Of a stretch of 64,000 nt of DNA, positions 25,898-37,366 are shown piece by piece. A model generated the notes under the pieces. It worked only from the letters and a program-made list of their open reading frames with translations, was not told the DNA's origin and searched no databases. Both the position numbers and the translations under genes were made by a program. The DNA is taken from assembly GCF_947623445.1 (NCBI RefSeq), contig NC_135244.1, positions 6,014,001 through 6,078,000 of the forward strand. The letters run 5' to 3'. The stretch is from Clavelina lepadiformis (lineage: Eukaryota > Chordata > Ascidiacea > Aplousobranchia > Clavelinidae). Numbering within the stretch: the stretch's first letter is position 1; every line of letters begins with the position of its first letter.

Positions 25898-26669
25898 TTA
25901 ACCCTGATAGGAAAGCACAGCATTGCTTTAAATCACAGATTCAAGCAACGAGTTTCGGCAGACATGTCATGTTTGCTGTGGCTGAGCGTTTGTTTGCCAA
26001 TCAATCGTTTTTAGGCTTTGTTTCGTCCATGACTAACAAGCGATGTTTGCGCTGTAAGAATTGAACAATAACCTTTCAGCTCTGAACAAAAAAAAAATTA
26101 AATCAACATGTGTCTGGATTCTGTGGTCTCTGTAAAAGCGGGAAAATTGACGGTATGTTTAACTATGATGGTTATCTTCCAATTGCAAAGTCACACATGC
26201 TAATCTTAGTAGACTGTTTTTTCTCAGGACGCGAAAAAATATGCAACCAAACAAACTGAAAACCTTTATTTATCATATTTTTACATACAAATTTAAAGCA
26301 AAAAAAGAATAAACTGTAAGTTCTGAAAAAAAAATATGTAAAATGTATAAAAGTTTTATAACAAATCCAAAAAGGATGTAATAATAATTAATCAAAGAGT
26401 GTAATGATCCGAACAATTTAAAACAAGGCAATTTACCAAACTCCTTAAATTCTGTTTGAAAAATTTTCCTTCGTTTTCACCTGGTATCAATCTGCTCGGT
26501 ATATTGCAGTTGAAAAATTTCAAATAGGATTTTTTTTCTAAAATGGGTAACTCGACTGTTTTCCAATATGGAATTATCTGTTTTGTTTTGAGCCTAAAAA
26601 ATTTCTCCAACAATAACAGAATGAACGATTTACGAAATGAACTTGGGTAATATTTTAGAAAGTTCACTT

Positions 26670-28596
26670 CTATGCTCTTTCGTACGTACGCTTGCTCACG
26701 ATGTTTCCCAAAACACATTCCTGTTGAATAGAAGAAACAAAAATCAATGTTCACTCAACCGTGCTCAGTTAGATCCTGGTAAAAATACCGTTTAAAGTTG
26801 AACCCTTTCGTAAACAAATGGCAGTTCATTGTTTTGTACGATTTATCCATGCACATATATTATAGTTATGCAGTAAAATTACATAACTTATGGTATTATA
26901 GATATTTACAATTTGAAGAAGATCATCGCCGTCTACATATCTGGTGAGGATAGATTCTTTGCCTTCCCACTTTTGGCGTTGAACAAGCTTGTCACCTTCC
27001 ATTACCATAATGCTCTGTACCACAAAACATTTCACGAAACGTACAAATAAAAACCGTTTTTATTGAAAAAAGAGGTTAAGTATGTACTTTAAATTTAATT
27101 TTGAAAATTGCGCCTAAGGCAAGACTTATTGTGCTCACCTTGCACTTGCGACCGTCTGCGGTTTCTTCGTCCCATTCTTGGTCCATTGTACATTCAGTAG
27201 TCATTGTCCTAGCGGTGCTTTCGCTCTTCATTTTTATAGCTGATCCGTTGATTTCAATTGTGAGTACGGGTTTCGCAATGTTTCCCATTTTCCTCAAGGC
27301 GGCCCCAACGCCTGTGATAAAGAAATATACTTGCATAATGGTTACAGATTCTCAATCAAGTCAGTCAACGTACTCCAGCTGGGATCAAATTAGTTTAAGC
27401 TTTAAAGCTGATAGAAGCAAAAATCATGTGGAAAGAATTCGCCGACCGCATGTCGCGTTTACCAGCTAATGGCGAGGTGATGCAAAAGATATAAATATGC
27501 CATAGACTACAAGGGAAAAGAGCTTTAAGAAGGAAACATCACGCTAAATATAAAAAGAAAAGGCATGGCAGAAATTTATACTGAATATGGTGCCGATGAG
27601 TAAGCAATACCTTTCAAAGTATTCAGCTAGATTAATAACTTCCAAAAATGTTGGAACCTTTTTGATGAAATAAACGCTATATTACTGTTAAACTAAACTT
27701 GTATTTTGTCAGGTAGCCGGTATTTATTAGTTTACACACTAGGTTGTGCGCTTGTGCAGTTTTGCAAATCACCGACATTATATGAGCTTCAGTGGTTGAT
27801 TTTACAATGAGTAAACAAATTTACTGCAGAATCATCGTAACCTTTTCTCCAGTAACGTTTTCTGTCACGTGCCTTGTCTAAGTAACTAATCAGTTCCCTT
27901 GTTTGACAGTTTTACGGGTGCCGTGTTTTGTGTGTTTGTTAGGTAGACTATAAGTTATACAGCTCGAGTCACGAGCATGCCACTCTCAACAATTAATTGC
28001 ACTATGGACATCACTTTTAAGAACAAAACAAATCAACTGAATACTACCATCGAAAAAATAGTTATTTCTGAGTTTTCAGACAGTCCATATTGAAAGTAAG
28101 CATTTCGCAGTTTTCGTAGCTATGCATTTTTTGTAGTAATTTTTGATTTAACATATACAATATTATTTATTTTTAATTTAGTTTAATACAAAAAAATAAA
28201 AAATTTTTGTATTAATGTTTTGAATTTTTTGTAACTATGCAATTTTTTGCCTTAGTAGCTATGAATTTGTCCCAGAAAACCATACCATCATAAGCCATGC
28301 TGTACTGTGTCAAACATCACTTAACTATATTCAATATAGGCTGCGCAATTTGATACCTACAATGCTTTATGCTATATGGCTATATGCTTTGTAATGACAT
28401 TGAAACAATTCAATTTCCACAATTTACGGTTGAATTTATATATATAAGAATAACTGGATAAGTTAACATCATGTCACTTTTTGTAAAAGTAAAATGAAGC
28501 AAATAGTTACTAAGTTCACTTACCTATAGCTTTCATGTATTCGTCAAAATTTTCGGAGTTTTTGATATTCCATGTTCCATTCAATTTAGTAGCCAT
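26670..28596 (-). CDS. FABP gene D (downstream duplicate)
   Basis: Exons 28596-28524 (73 nt), 27311-27139 (173 nt), 27014-26910 (105 nt) and 26720-26670 (51 nt) give 133 residues. It starts MATKLNGTWNIKNSENFDEY and ends NIVSKRTYERA, two codons earlier than gene C because GAG has become TAG. The K-to-N and K-to-I changes after GTW lie in the first strand. Otherwise it is a close twin of gene C and keeps Arg-x-Tyr. The intact phases suggest that both copies work as cytosolic lipid carriers. Confidence 0.88.
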
Positions 28597-29159
28597 ATTT
28601 TATTTATAAAATTACAGTATGATAACAATACCTAAAAACAGCAATAATTTAGTCTAACTTGAATATTTCAAAACCTAAAACAAAGTTAGTTGGCACACCG
28701 TTCTGTGCAAATGGAAAAATTGCATTGAGCTCGACCCTGACCGAAGTTGATCTATAAATTACTTAACTGCACCTTAATCTGCACAAATCACGTGAAAAGT
28801 ATTGCTTGCACTGCAATTCAAACATTGGGGTCGCAAGTTGTAGACGAAAAGATTAAATATTGCAACCGTGCGCAAAATTTTCTTTAAGCTGTCTCGTTTT
28901 AGAAAAATCTCAGTTATTTTACACGCTCCTTGATTTACAGGAAACCAGTCGCCGATCGGACCTCGACTACATGTTAATGTACAACCCACACAGCGAATGG
29001 TTACCGCCAAGACAAATAAATCAAGCCAACCAAGCAGTGCAACGTTGCTAAACACGTGGCCGGTTAACCTTCACGCCATCGTTGCCGAGCACCAAAGTTT
29101 TGGGTTAAAAGGGTTGATAAGATTAACATCACAATCGCTGTAGAAAACAGCTTTGCTTT

Positions 29160-29692
29160 CGCTATAATTGGCATTTTAAATAAGCTTTTGTGTGTTCTCC
29201 AGTTGGATAAAATGTAGATGTTGACAGCTGTGTTATACTTGGTTAATCTCTTATTCAAACAATGAATTCTAAACCGATGTACTGACCTAGAGTTAAGAGT
29301 GTTTCAAGTAGCAATTGTGTTCACGGCGTAAAGTTGATGGTACTTGTGATGAAAACCTTTGGTGATGTAGAATATGTTAAACGATGCGATCTGTACGTAG
29401 CACGATGGAAAATGACATGTCTGTTGCTGATTGGCTGGATACAGTGGTATAAAAGCTTAGGCTTGGTTAAAATCAGGACTGGCTAGTCTCGCCGGGGCTT
29501 GTCTCTTCAGGACTGGCTAGTCTCTCTTCTCTTCTCTTCTTGGCAGTTTACCTTTTTGGATTATTCAGTATTGAATTCAAGTGATAGCCTTATTCGATGT
29601 GAATGGTGATGAAATTGTTTTTAATGTGACAACGATATTATATTTCGGACAATATAACAATTTAGACTTTATGAAAGTTGTGTCACCACAAC
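29160..29692. other. Unit-2-specific insert with promoter-like content, possibly an LTR-type fossil
   Basis: About 530 bp present only in duplication unit 2. It holds a TATA-like gtggtataaaagc (about 29445-29457), a 16-bp direct repeat aggactggctagtctc (about 29475 and 29509) and a CTCTTCTCTTCT run. The size and TATA box would fit a solo LTR, but I cannot define convincing ends or a target duplication, so the class stays open. Confidence 0.3.
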
Positions 29693-30488
29693 TGCATATT
29701 TTTCTCCATTTGTAATAGGCCTACAACTTCTGAAAATCTCCGAAGGTTTACAAATTTTATTGGGAGTTTTTAGCTGAAATATCAATTAACCCTGATTTAG
29801 GTTTAAAGAAAAGCACAGCATTGCTTTAAAACACAGATTCAAGCAATGCTGTGCTTTTCTTTGGCAGACATGTCATGTTTGCTGTGGCTGAGCGTTTGTT
29901 TGCCAATCAATCGTTTTTAGGCTTTGTTTCGTCCATGACTAACAAGCGATGTTTGCGCTGTAAGAATTGAACAATAACCTTTCAGCTCTGAACAAAAAAA
30001 AAATTAAATCAACATGTGTCTGGATTCTGTGGTCTCTGTAAAAGCGGGAAAATTGACGGTATGTTTAACTATGATGGTTATCTTCCAATTGCAAAGTCAC
30101 ACATGCTAATCTTAGTAGACTGTGTTCAGGACGCGAAAAAATATGCAACCAAACAAACTGAAAACCTTTATTTATCATATTTTTACATACAAATTTAAAG
30201 CAAAAAAAGAATAAACTGTAAGTTCTGAAAAAAAAATATGTAAAATGTATAAAAGTTTTATAACAAATCCAAAAAGGATGTAATAATAATTAATCAAAGA
30301 GTGTAATGATCCGAACAATTTAAAACAAGGCAATTTACCAAACTCCTTAAATTCTGTTTGAAAAATTTTCCTTCGTTTTCACCTGGTATCAATCTGCTCG
30401 GTATATTGCAGTAGAAAAATTTCAAATAGGATTTTTTTTCTAAAATGGGTAATTCGACTGTTTTCCCATATGGAATTATCTGTTTTGT

Positions 30489-31290
30489 GGATCCTGCACT
30501 GTCATTTCAAACGTCATCAATCGGCAGTACTGTATAACATAAAATGACGAAACGACAACGCACCTACTTGTACTTTGCATATTAATAACTAATATTCTAA
30601 CCAAAAGGATACAATGAATTCTACATGTTTGAGAGGATTTATTCCAACAAGATTTTTAGTCTTTTACTGCATATATTCATAACACGATAATTTGCATAAT
30701 AACAAAAGCTAACATTTTTATTAAATAAATAATTATATCAATGCAAACACAACTTAAATTAAATAGGCTTGTTGCTATGACCATGTTTATGTCTATAAAT
30801 AATTAATGCACAGTTAAATGAAGCAGAATTACACAACAAAATTTTGGTTTTCTTTATACTAAGTCACGTAATTTTTAACATACTACTCTTATAGCAGCAT
30901 ATTTTTCATACAATGCACATACTCACATATTTACAAGAATTAGCATCACGCATAAACAATTTAACAAAAATGCGGCTGGTCTTAACGATTCTACCCATAA
31001 CCACTGACAAGTTTTAAAAACAGCTAATGAATTGACCAACTAATTAAATTCAAAGCTCATTAAAATTGCAAAAACCACAATATCTCATGTATAAATTGCA
31101 TATTGTTGACAATTCTTTTAACAATTAATATAGTATTTCAACATACGGTTGGTGTGTTGGGCAACAAAAATTAGACATAAATAAAGCATATTGTATTGCA
31201 ATTCTGTGATGTATTTAATGCAACATAATTAAATCTAAATTAACATGCTTGACATAACTTTACATGCATACTCGAAGTACAAATGGAAAC
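30489..31290. other. 3' flank of the BPNT1-like gene
   Basis: AT-rich sequence with no gene. Minus-strand AATAAA-type signals are possible in the 30716-30735 stretch and could end the BPNT1-like transcript. Confidence 0.35.
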
Positions 31291-32196
31291 TTAGGCAATC
31301 AGCTTATCGCGCACCACTTGTGGTATTTTGTCAAGAATTTCTTGGTGGTTTCTGTATGTTGCAATGACTCCACCAGTATTGGGGAACTTAACATTGTAAT
31401 CATAGCAAATTTTGTTGCCGTGGACATCAGTAAGATCACCACCAATGGCAAGGAGGATTGCTTCCGGGGCACATGTGTCCCACTTCTTGCATCCAGGTGA
31501 TGCAAACACATATGCATCTGCTTCTCCTTCTAGAACACGGAGGGCTTTGTTTCCGGCACCTCCTTGACGCAAAACCTTGTCAGGCGACATGCTTTCAAGA
31601 CAAAGATTGACAAGTTCATTTGAATGGGAGCGAGTCGTGATAAGGATTTTTCTCCCTGGTGGGGGCTCCGTCCTGTTCCAACCAAATGCTCCCAGCCCAA
31701 CTAAACCCCAGATGGTTCGCCCAAGGTTGCTTTTCCCATTCTGGTAATTGAAAAAGGGTTGGTTAATAACGCCACCAACTGCTTTACCATCGACCGCAAT
31801 TCCTATAAGTATAGTGACATGATCCAAAAGGCCTTCAGTGAACTCAGCTGTGCCATCTAGTGGATCAACCCAAACCACAATCTTTTCCTCTGGAACATCA
31901 TTATAAAGCGCACACTCTTTTTCCAACACACTAGGGTCTACTCCTGCTTTAACATCAGCAGATGCATCAAGCTTTTCATCTTCTTCACCAATTACAGTAA
32001 GTTTTGGAAACTGGGATACTATCGATGCTCTAATTAATTTCTCCACAGCTCGGTCTGCTTTTGTCTGAAGGTTTCTTTGTCCACCTTTATCGATGATACC
32101 CAGGTCACCAGAATGCATAATGTCACGCACAACTTCAGCAGCTCTCTCAGCAATTCGAACTGATGATGCAAGCAAACGAAGCATTGTTGATGCCAT
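31291..32196 (-). CDS. BPNT1: 3'(2'),5'-bisphosphate nucleotidase 1 (BPNT1-like), intronless
   Basis: A single 301-codon frame covers the whole protein (about 308 residues in vertebrates). The enzyme removes the 3'-phosphate of 3'-phosphoadenosine 5'-phosphate (PAP), a by-product of sulfation, in the cytosol. It is Mg2+-dependent and inhibited by lithium. Motifs of the lithium-sensitive phosphatase superfamily are all present: LQTKAD with D48, GEED (E71-E72), WVDPLDGTAEFTEG (D111, D114, T116), INQPFFNY and KKWDTCAPEA (W239-D240). The start MASTMLRLLASS aligns with the usual MASS-VLMRLVAS. The lack of introns in a window where other genes are split is odd; it could be a retrogene or lineage-specific intron loss. 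The frame is undamaged, so it is probably functional. Confidence 0.92.
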   Translation of the reverse strand: MASTMLRLLASSVRIAERAAEVVRDIMHSGDLGIIDKGGQRNLQTKADRAVEKLIRASIVSQFPKLTVIGEEDEKLDASADVKAGVDPSVLEKECALYNDVPEEKIVVWVDPLDGTAEFTEGLLDHVTILIGIAVDGKAVGGVINQPFFNYQNGKSNLGRTIWGLVGLGAFGWNRTEPPPGRKILITTRSHSNELVNLCLESMSPDKVLRQGGAGNKALRVLEGEADAYVFASPGCKKWDTCAPEAILLAIGGDLTDVHGNKICYDYNVKFPNTGGVIATYRNHQEILDKIPQVVRDKLIA

Positions 32197-35100
32197 GTTG
32201 TTATATATTTTACTCTATAACCTAGGGTGCACAGAAAGAAATGCTATACTTTTAGAAAAAAAAGATTACTTGGATCATGTTTTAGTGCAGTACTGGGCCT
32301 ACAGTCTTACAGGGGAATACAATAGACTGGTAATTTCTTTGTCTAAGATATGTTTTAGAACTAGGCGTATAGGTACACATTCATTAATTAATTATTCAAT
32401 TGAGCTTAAATTCTGCAATGCTTAGTAGTGTCATACACTTCCCCAGGCTGGAGAGTATGGCACTTTACATCATAGTGGAAAGTGTGGCATGTTCACGTAC
32501 GAGGTTCATTAACGTGCACATGGAACTTTTTTATTTGCACACAGATTTATAATAAATAAACAGAGAGGAACTGATTATTTGAACGCCAATTACTAAGAAT
32601 ACCAAATAAATAAACTAAGAATTAAGGCTTCAGTGTATGCCATCACACCAAAATTTGCGTGTTTGCACACACAAGTTTTCGTCAAAAACTGCTGTACTTT
32701 CCAGTCGAGATTTTTTGATAAATCGTGCGTGCAAACACACAAATCTTGACGCCTCAATTATTTGTTTTTTTATTATAAATTGTTGTTCAAACAACTAGTT
32801 TTTTTTGTTTATTTATTATAAATTGGCGTGATGAGTAAAATATCTGTGAAGCATGTTGATGGATCAATGTAGGACCGCAGTGCAGGTGTATTATATTGAT
32901 TACTTTTCGCCATTGGCTGTGCGGAGCTAAAGTTAGGACGCTAACCGTTAGTTATTATAGGCTAGCACAATAAAACACATGTTCACAAACAATTAACCAG
33001 CAGGAAACACACACAACCACACTGTAAAGTTTGCAACGTGCACGGGGGATTTGTAATCTGCTCACTACTTTGTTTTACATATTTCTGCTGAGTTCTGTAA
33101 CTTCTGTCCTATGTTGCGAAAGGGAATTTTTTCTCAAAACACAGAAACAACATATTTTTTGAATCAGGAGGTTAACCTAGCTGCCTAGACAGAAATCGTA
33201 CCGTATGTAAACTTCATAGCAAAATATGGCACGAATTACTGTGCAATGGGGAAGTAAATAATGCTTCCAGTGTTTATACCGACACCAGCTTGATTAGGCT
33301 ATATCCTGTTACCCTCTTCCGGAAAGTCGCATCCAAGATTCCATGACACGATTCACACAACATAAGGCGGTTAAAATTAATGACTCAACATTCATGTGCT
33401 GTTAGGTGAAAGGTCATAAAGCTGTGTGTTTCCCTTTTTTTTCAAACCTGTAAGAGCGTAAGCAAAAATAAAAATAAATACAGTATCTCTATACCATTAA
33501 ATAAAACACTTTAAAAATGAGATTAAATATCTCAATATGACAAAAAATATTTAAAAAATACTAGATTTAAGATGAAATTTGTATAAGCTAGGCTACGTAG
33601 TTAAAACATATAAATGTTACCGACTCAAACACTCTATTAACTCAACTTTACCCGCCTTCAACATAGACGCGTTTTTATATCAAAAACAGAATAATAACGT
33701 CATCATCGAAATTAGTGCAAAGTGGCCGGAATGACTTCGTCAAAGTAAAAAGTTGTTGTATATTTTCCATAGTTGAAAACGTAAGCAGTTTGTCTTATTC
33801 CGTATTAATATAGGTATTTAATAAGTCACATGTTAATATAATCAGAATGACTATTTCACGGTAAGTAGGTCAAGCAGCCCATAGTTAAGGCTCCGCATAT
33901 ATTCGTAAAAAGGCTTAGTTTTTTTGTTTATTTTATAATAACGTGTAATTACAAAAAATATCGAAATATCCCACATGAGGCTTTGCTAGTTATCATATTT
34001 AGCCCTTATTCCTACGAAATTCTTGATCACGTATTCCTAATTCTTGCAATAGAATATTAATACCAAGACTTCAATTTTGGGCCAAAAAATTCAAATTTTA
34101 TCAAATTTCGCCTACAATTTAGGTTAACCTAAACATGCGGCCTGGAAGTTTTTATCGTGTCATTTGCTAGTGTAATCCCCACACCGAAAAACAACATTGG
34201 CCTCTGAATGATCTTCTTGGTAATCTTTGATTTAATACACTTTTTTTTAACCAGTACGTAGAACGTCCACAAAGCCATGGAAATCGCAAAATTTCAGCTC
34301 CTTAAAGATAGGGGGTTAGGAGAATTGATATGCAAAAAGTCGATTTAAGCTGTTTAGGGTTTAATTGAGGTTAATGTTAGATGAGTAAGTACGTTTAGGT
34401 TACTACGTTATAACATTTAAGTTAGGTTAACAAGAAACCCTGAAAATAGCTTTGAACCTACGATTTTTTCCGGTGAAATAATGACAGCCATTAATAATAT
34501 AATTGATGTAACAACAATTACTTAAAACAAAAAGGTAATGAAGCGGATATTATTTTAGCATAATACAATATTCTAAAAGAAAATATTAAACCAGTCTATA
34601 TTTGATACGGCCGTGAAGAACATTTAAAAAAATTTACAGATGGTTTAGTTAGTAGCCTACGACATTACAAAATTATTAGCTATACGAAGTTAACGACATT
34701 GGTATGAATTGAACCCAAAACCCACTGGAGTCTGAAAAAAATGATTTAGTTACAACTCTGCACAAAATCTTGACCTAAACTACCATTGATTATGTTATGT
34801 TGCAGACACAATGTTTGTCAAGTCCTGCTAACTTAGTTGTTATAACTAAGTTGTTGGAACTTATGGTAGCTTGTGACTGGATAACTTAATTCTCTCTCAG
34901 TCATGGGACTCGATCCCAATGACCTGCAAACATATACAAAAACATACAAATTCATAATTATTTACTTACAAATATTGCAAATATTATCAAAAACATTAAT
35001 AACAATCAGAGTAATAAATCATGCAAACAATTCATATACTGTAATTATAATTACTTAAGAATGTCGCAAAAATATAACGCAAAATATACTCATGGAAAAG

Positions 35101-36147
35101 AGGCATGGAAGGACAAAAAAATTGCAAGAGAACAGGGAACTTTATACATATTTTATATATCACAACAAAGTGACTATTATTGCAATATATTTCGTTAACA
35201 GCATAAAACAATTTGATTTGTTTGTGCGAGGGACGTTATAAAATTCTGAAGAAAGTTTGAAGACAATTCATATAAGAATAAAATACTTAAAAAGTTTTGA
35301 GTTCAGTTAAAGAATGGTAAGATACAAAAACCACGGCAATACAACAAAATTTATGGAAATACTAAACTTTTACAATACTACCCATATTGGTAAAATCTCA
35401 AATTAAATAGGGCTCAATATTTCCCCATCTTAATCTTTCAAAGTCAAGTTAACAGCAGCTATCAAAATATCATTTTTTGCTTCAAGATAAAAATACAAAA
35501 CAGATGAAATATTTCAAAATATTCAGTTACACATGAAGAAACAAGAAAAGAAAATGGTGCTCCAGAGTATTCCCTAAAAATCGATCACATTATTAGCATA
35601 AAAACCATAAGCTTGATCAGCAAACATACAAAGTTTGGAAAAGTATTGAATTTAAAAAATTGAAGTCAAAGTAGGGTGACAAAAGAATGATTACTATTAG
35701 AATAAATAACATAATGCTCGATATTAAATATGATTTCCCATTAGTTATAGCTTAAATCACAGCAATTGACATTTAGTAGATATGTAATGCTTGTGCAACA
35801 CCTGTTTAAAGGCTGTTTGTAATAATAAATAGATGCGAAAAAGTACATTAGCAATTAAAATTATGTTATACAAAAGATTTAAAAAAAAACTATACCAGAA
35901 TACTCCCACCACACAAGAGATAGCAATGCAATAAGTAAATCTGAGCAGTGGAAGAAATATGAAAGTTTGAGCAATTACATCAAATAAATTTCAACAAATT
36001 GCAAAACTTCGTAATTAAGATTCTTATTACACGATTTCGATTATTCTACCATTAGAATTACGAAAGAAATCCTTAGGAAATTACATTGTAACTTTACAAT
36101 TTTTGCATATGATAAAAAGAAACATAAGTTTTGTCCACTGAAAACTA
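32197..36147. other. Gene-poor AT-rich region
   Basis: About 4 kb with no recognisable coding exon. It holds a foldback element at 32546-32822 and the promoter side of the BPNT1-like gene. From about 34900 to 36147 it is very AT-rich and forms the 3' flank of the minus-strand SLC35G-like gene. Confidence 0.4.
32546..32822. repeat. 277-bp imperfect foldback (MITE-like)
   Basis: TTTATAATAAATAAAC at the left pairs with gtttatttattataaa at the right. Inner blocks pair as well: TTTGAAC, AATTAAGGC with GCCTCAATT, and TTGCGTGTTTGCACACACAA with the TGTGTTTGCACGCAC complement near 32730. The apex is at about 32690. No coding capacity. Target duplications were not resolved. Confidence 0.55.
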
Positions 36148-37366
36148 TCAATCTTCATTTCGCTTTTGCTTTTGGAGAGTATGATATAGTTTTCTTGATG
36201 CAACAGCAAATAAACTAGTAAACATAAGACCAGCCCCTATCAGGCTCAGGTATGAAGGAGTGTCATGAAGAACGGTGACCTACCAACAGAAAATAATAAA
36301 ATTTGAACCTGATACAGTAGTTCCAAAGTATTGTTGAAAAATAATTTTTAACAATTTGCCTAATTTTGATGTCCCTGAAGCATTTTTTTGTAATATGATA
36401 ATAAAGTTTTTCATAAATGCCTTATTAGTAATTTTTTTTTGATATATATGATAATGAAACTGGATGAAAAGTAACCTGTAATATGAAGATCAAGCATATC
36501 TGAAATGAACGTAGAATAGAATATGTTCCTGCCCTCTCATACCGGAGTCCAATTGTCATAAAAACCTGCCCACCCACTCCAGTAACTGCAAGAAGAATTA
36601 TGTACGGGACCTCATATAGACAGGGTGATTTAAAACTACCTGTTATTAGCATGATAACTGTAGTCGTAAATGCTCCAGTTAAACTGTAGTAAAGAATGTT
36701 AAGTGATGCATGGGTAGGGGAACCAAGTTTTCTTAAAACGATTATAGTAGTTCCAGCAAATAATGCTGAGCAAAGTCCAAAAGCTACTCCAACATAATTT
36801 TCTGCGCTGTAAGTGACACCCAGACCGCTAAAAAGAAAAGCAGGCCTGGAAATAAATACTATTCCAATCATGGCAACTGTGGACATAATCCCATCAAACA
36901 CAGTCAATGAATCCCCAAGTACAAAATGTCCAGCTATGCCTGTAAATATGAGGTATGAAAACTGAAGTGTAACTGCGTCCCCCACAGATATTCGCTGAAC
37001 AGCTTGGTATAGACATATCATACCACATGACCCAGTGAACCCCCTCAAGAGAAGAAATTTAAACATCCCAGGAGGGCCAAAAATATCAATGGAGTTGTAC
37101 TTCCAATTGTACGTTATGTATGGCATAAGCATGAGAATTGTCTGTGCACAGCGAAAGCAAGAAAGTTCTACTCCTTCAACTGATTCAATTAGCTTGACAA
37201 GCATAGAGTTGAATGAATACACCACTGCAGACATAACACAGCAGAGTACACCAAAACCATAAAATGGTGGTTTAAGTTTGATGTCATTTTCGTTCTTGGT
37301 TGTTGCTTCACTATCACTATCTTTGTTTTGTAAATACTCTGCCACTTCATTTGATGTATCCGACAT
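36148..37366 (-). CDS. SLC35G-like (EamA-fold) transporter, minus copy
   Basis: Two coding exons, 37366-36476 and 36279-36148, join in phase 0 into 340 residues. A hydrophilic N-terminus (MSDTSNEVAEYLQNKDSDSE) is followed by about ten hydrophobic helices in two EamA-like halves. Examples are the FGVLCCVMSAVVYSFNSMLV start of the first half and GDAVTLQFSYLIFTGIAGHF. The last exon supplies the tenth helix and a basic tail ending KQKRNED. The drug/metabolite transporter superfamily and its SLC35G/TMEM20 branch fit best; the substrate is not predictable from this sequence. The ATG is chosen because an acceptor-like tatttgcag lies 32 nt upstream (about 37398), so a 5' UTR exon is likely. It is a close paralogue of the plus-strand gene at 39351, with the same last-intron position. 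Confidence 0.82.

Larger units (their letters stand above)
20835..26587. repeat. Segmental duplication, unit 1 (FABP gene C), split by piggyBac
   Basis: Sequence from about 20835 to 23436 and from 25898 to 26587 matches 26594-30488 along most of its length, including introns, the 5' flank and the non-coding tail. Removing the 2.46-kb piggyBac leaves about 3.3 kb. The two units differ by substitutions, small indels and one local replacement (about 23225-23345 here, 29160-29692 in unit 2). Confidence 0.85.
26594..30488. repeat. Segmental duplication, unit 2 (FABP gene D)
   Basis: Tandem direct copy of unit 1. It lacks the piggyBac: where unit 1 is interrupted, this copy reads aaatatcaattaaccctga (about 29785), an uninterrupted TTAA target. 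It has its own extra segment at about 29160-29692 not present in unit 1. Confidence 0.85.
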
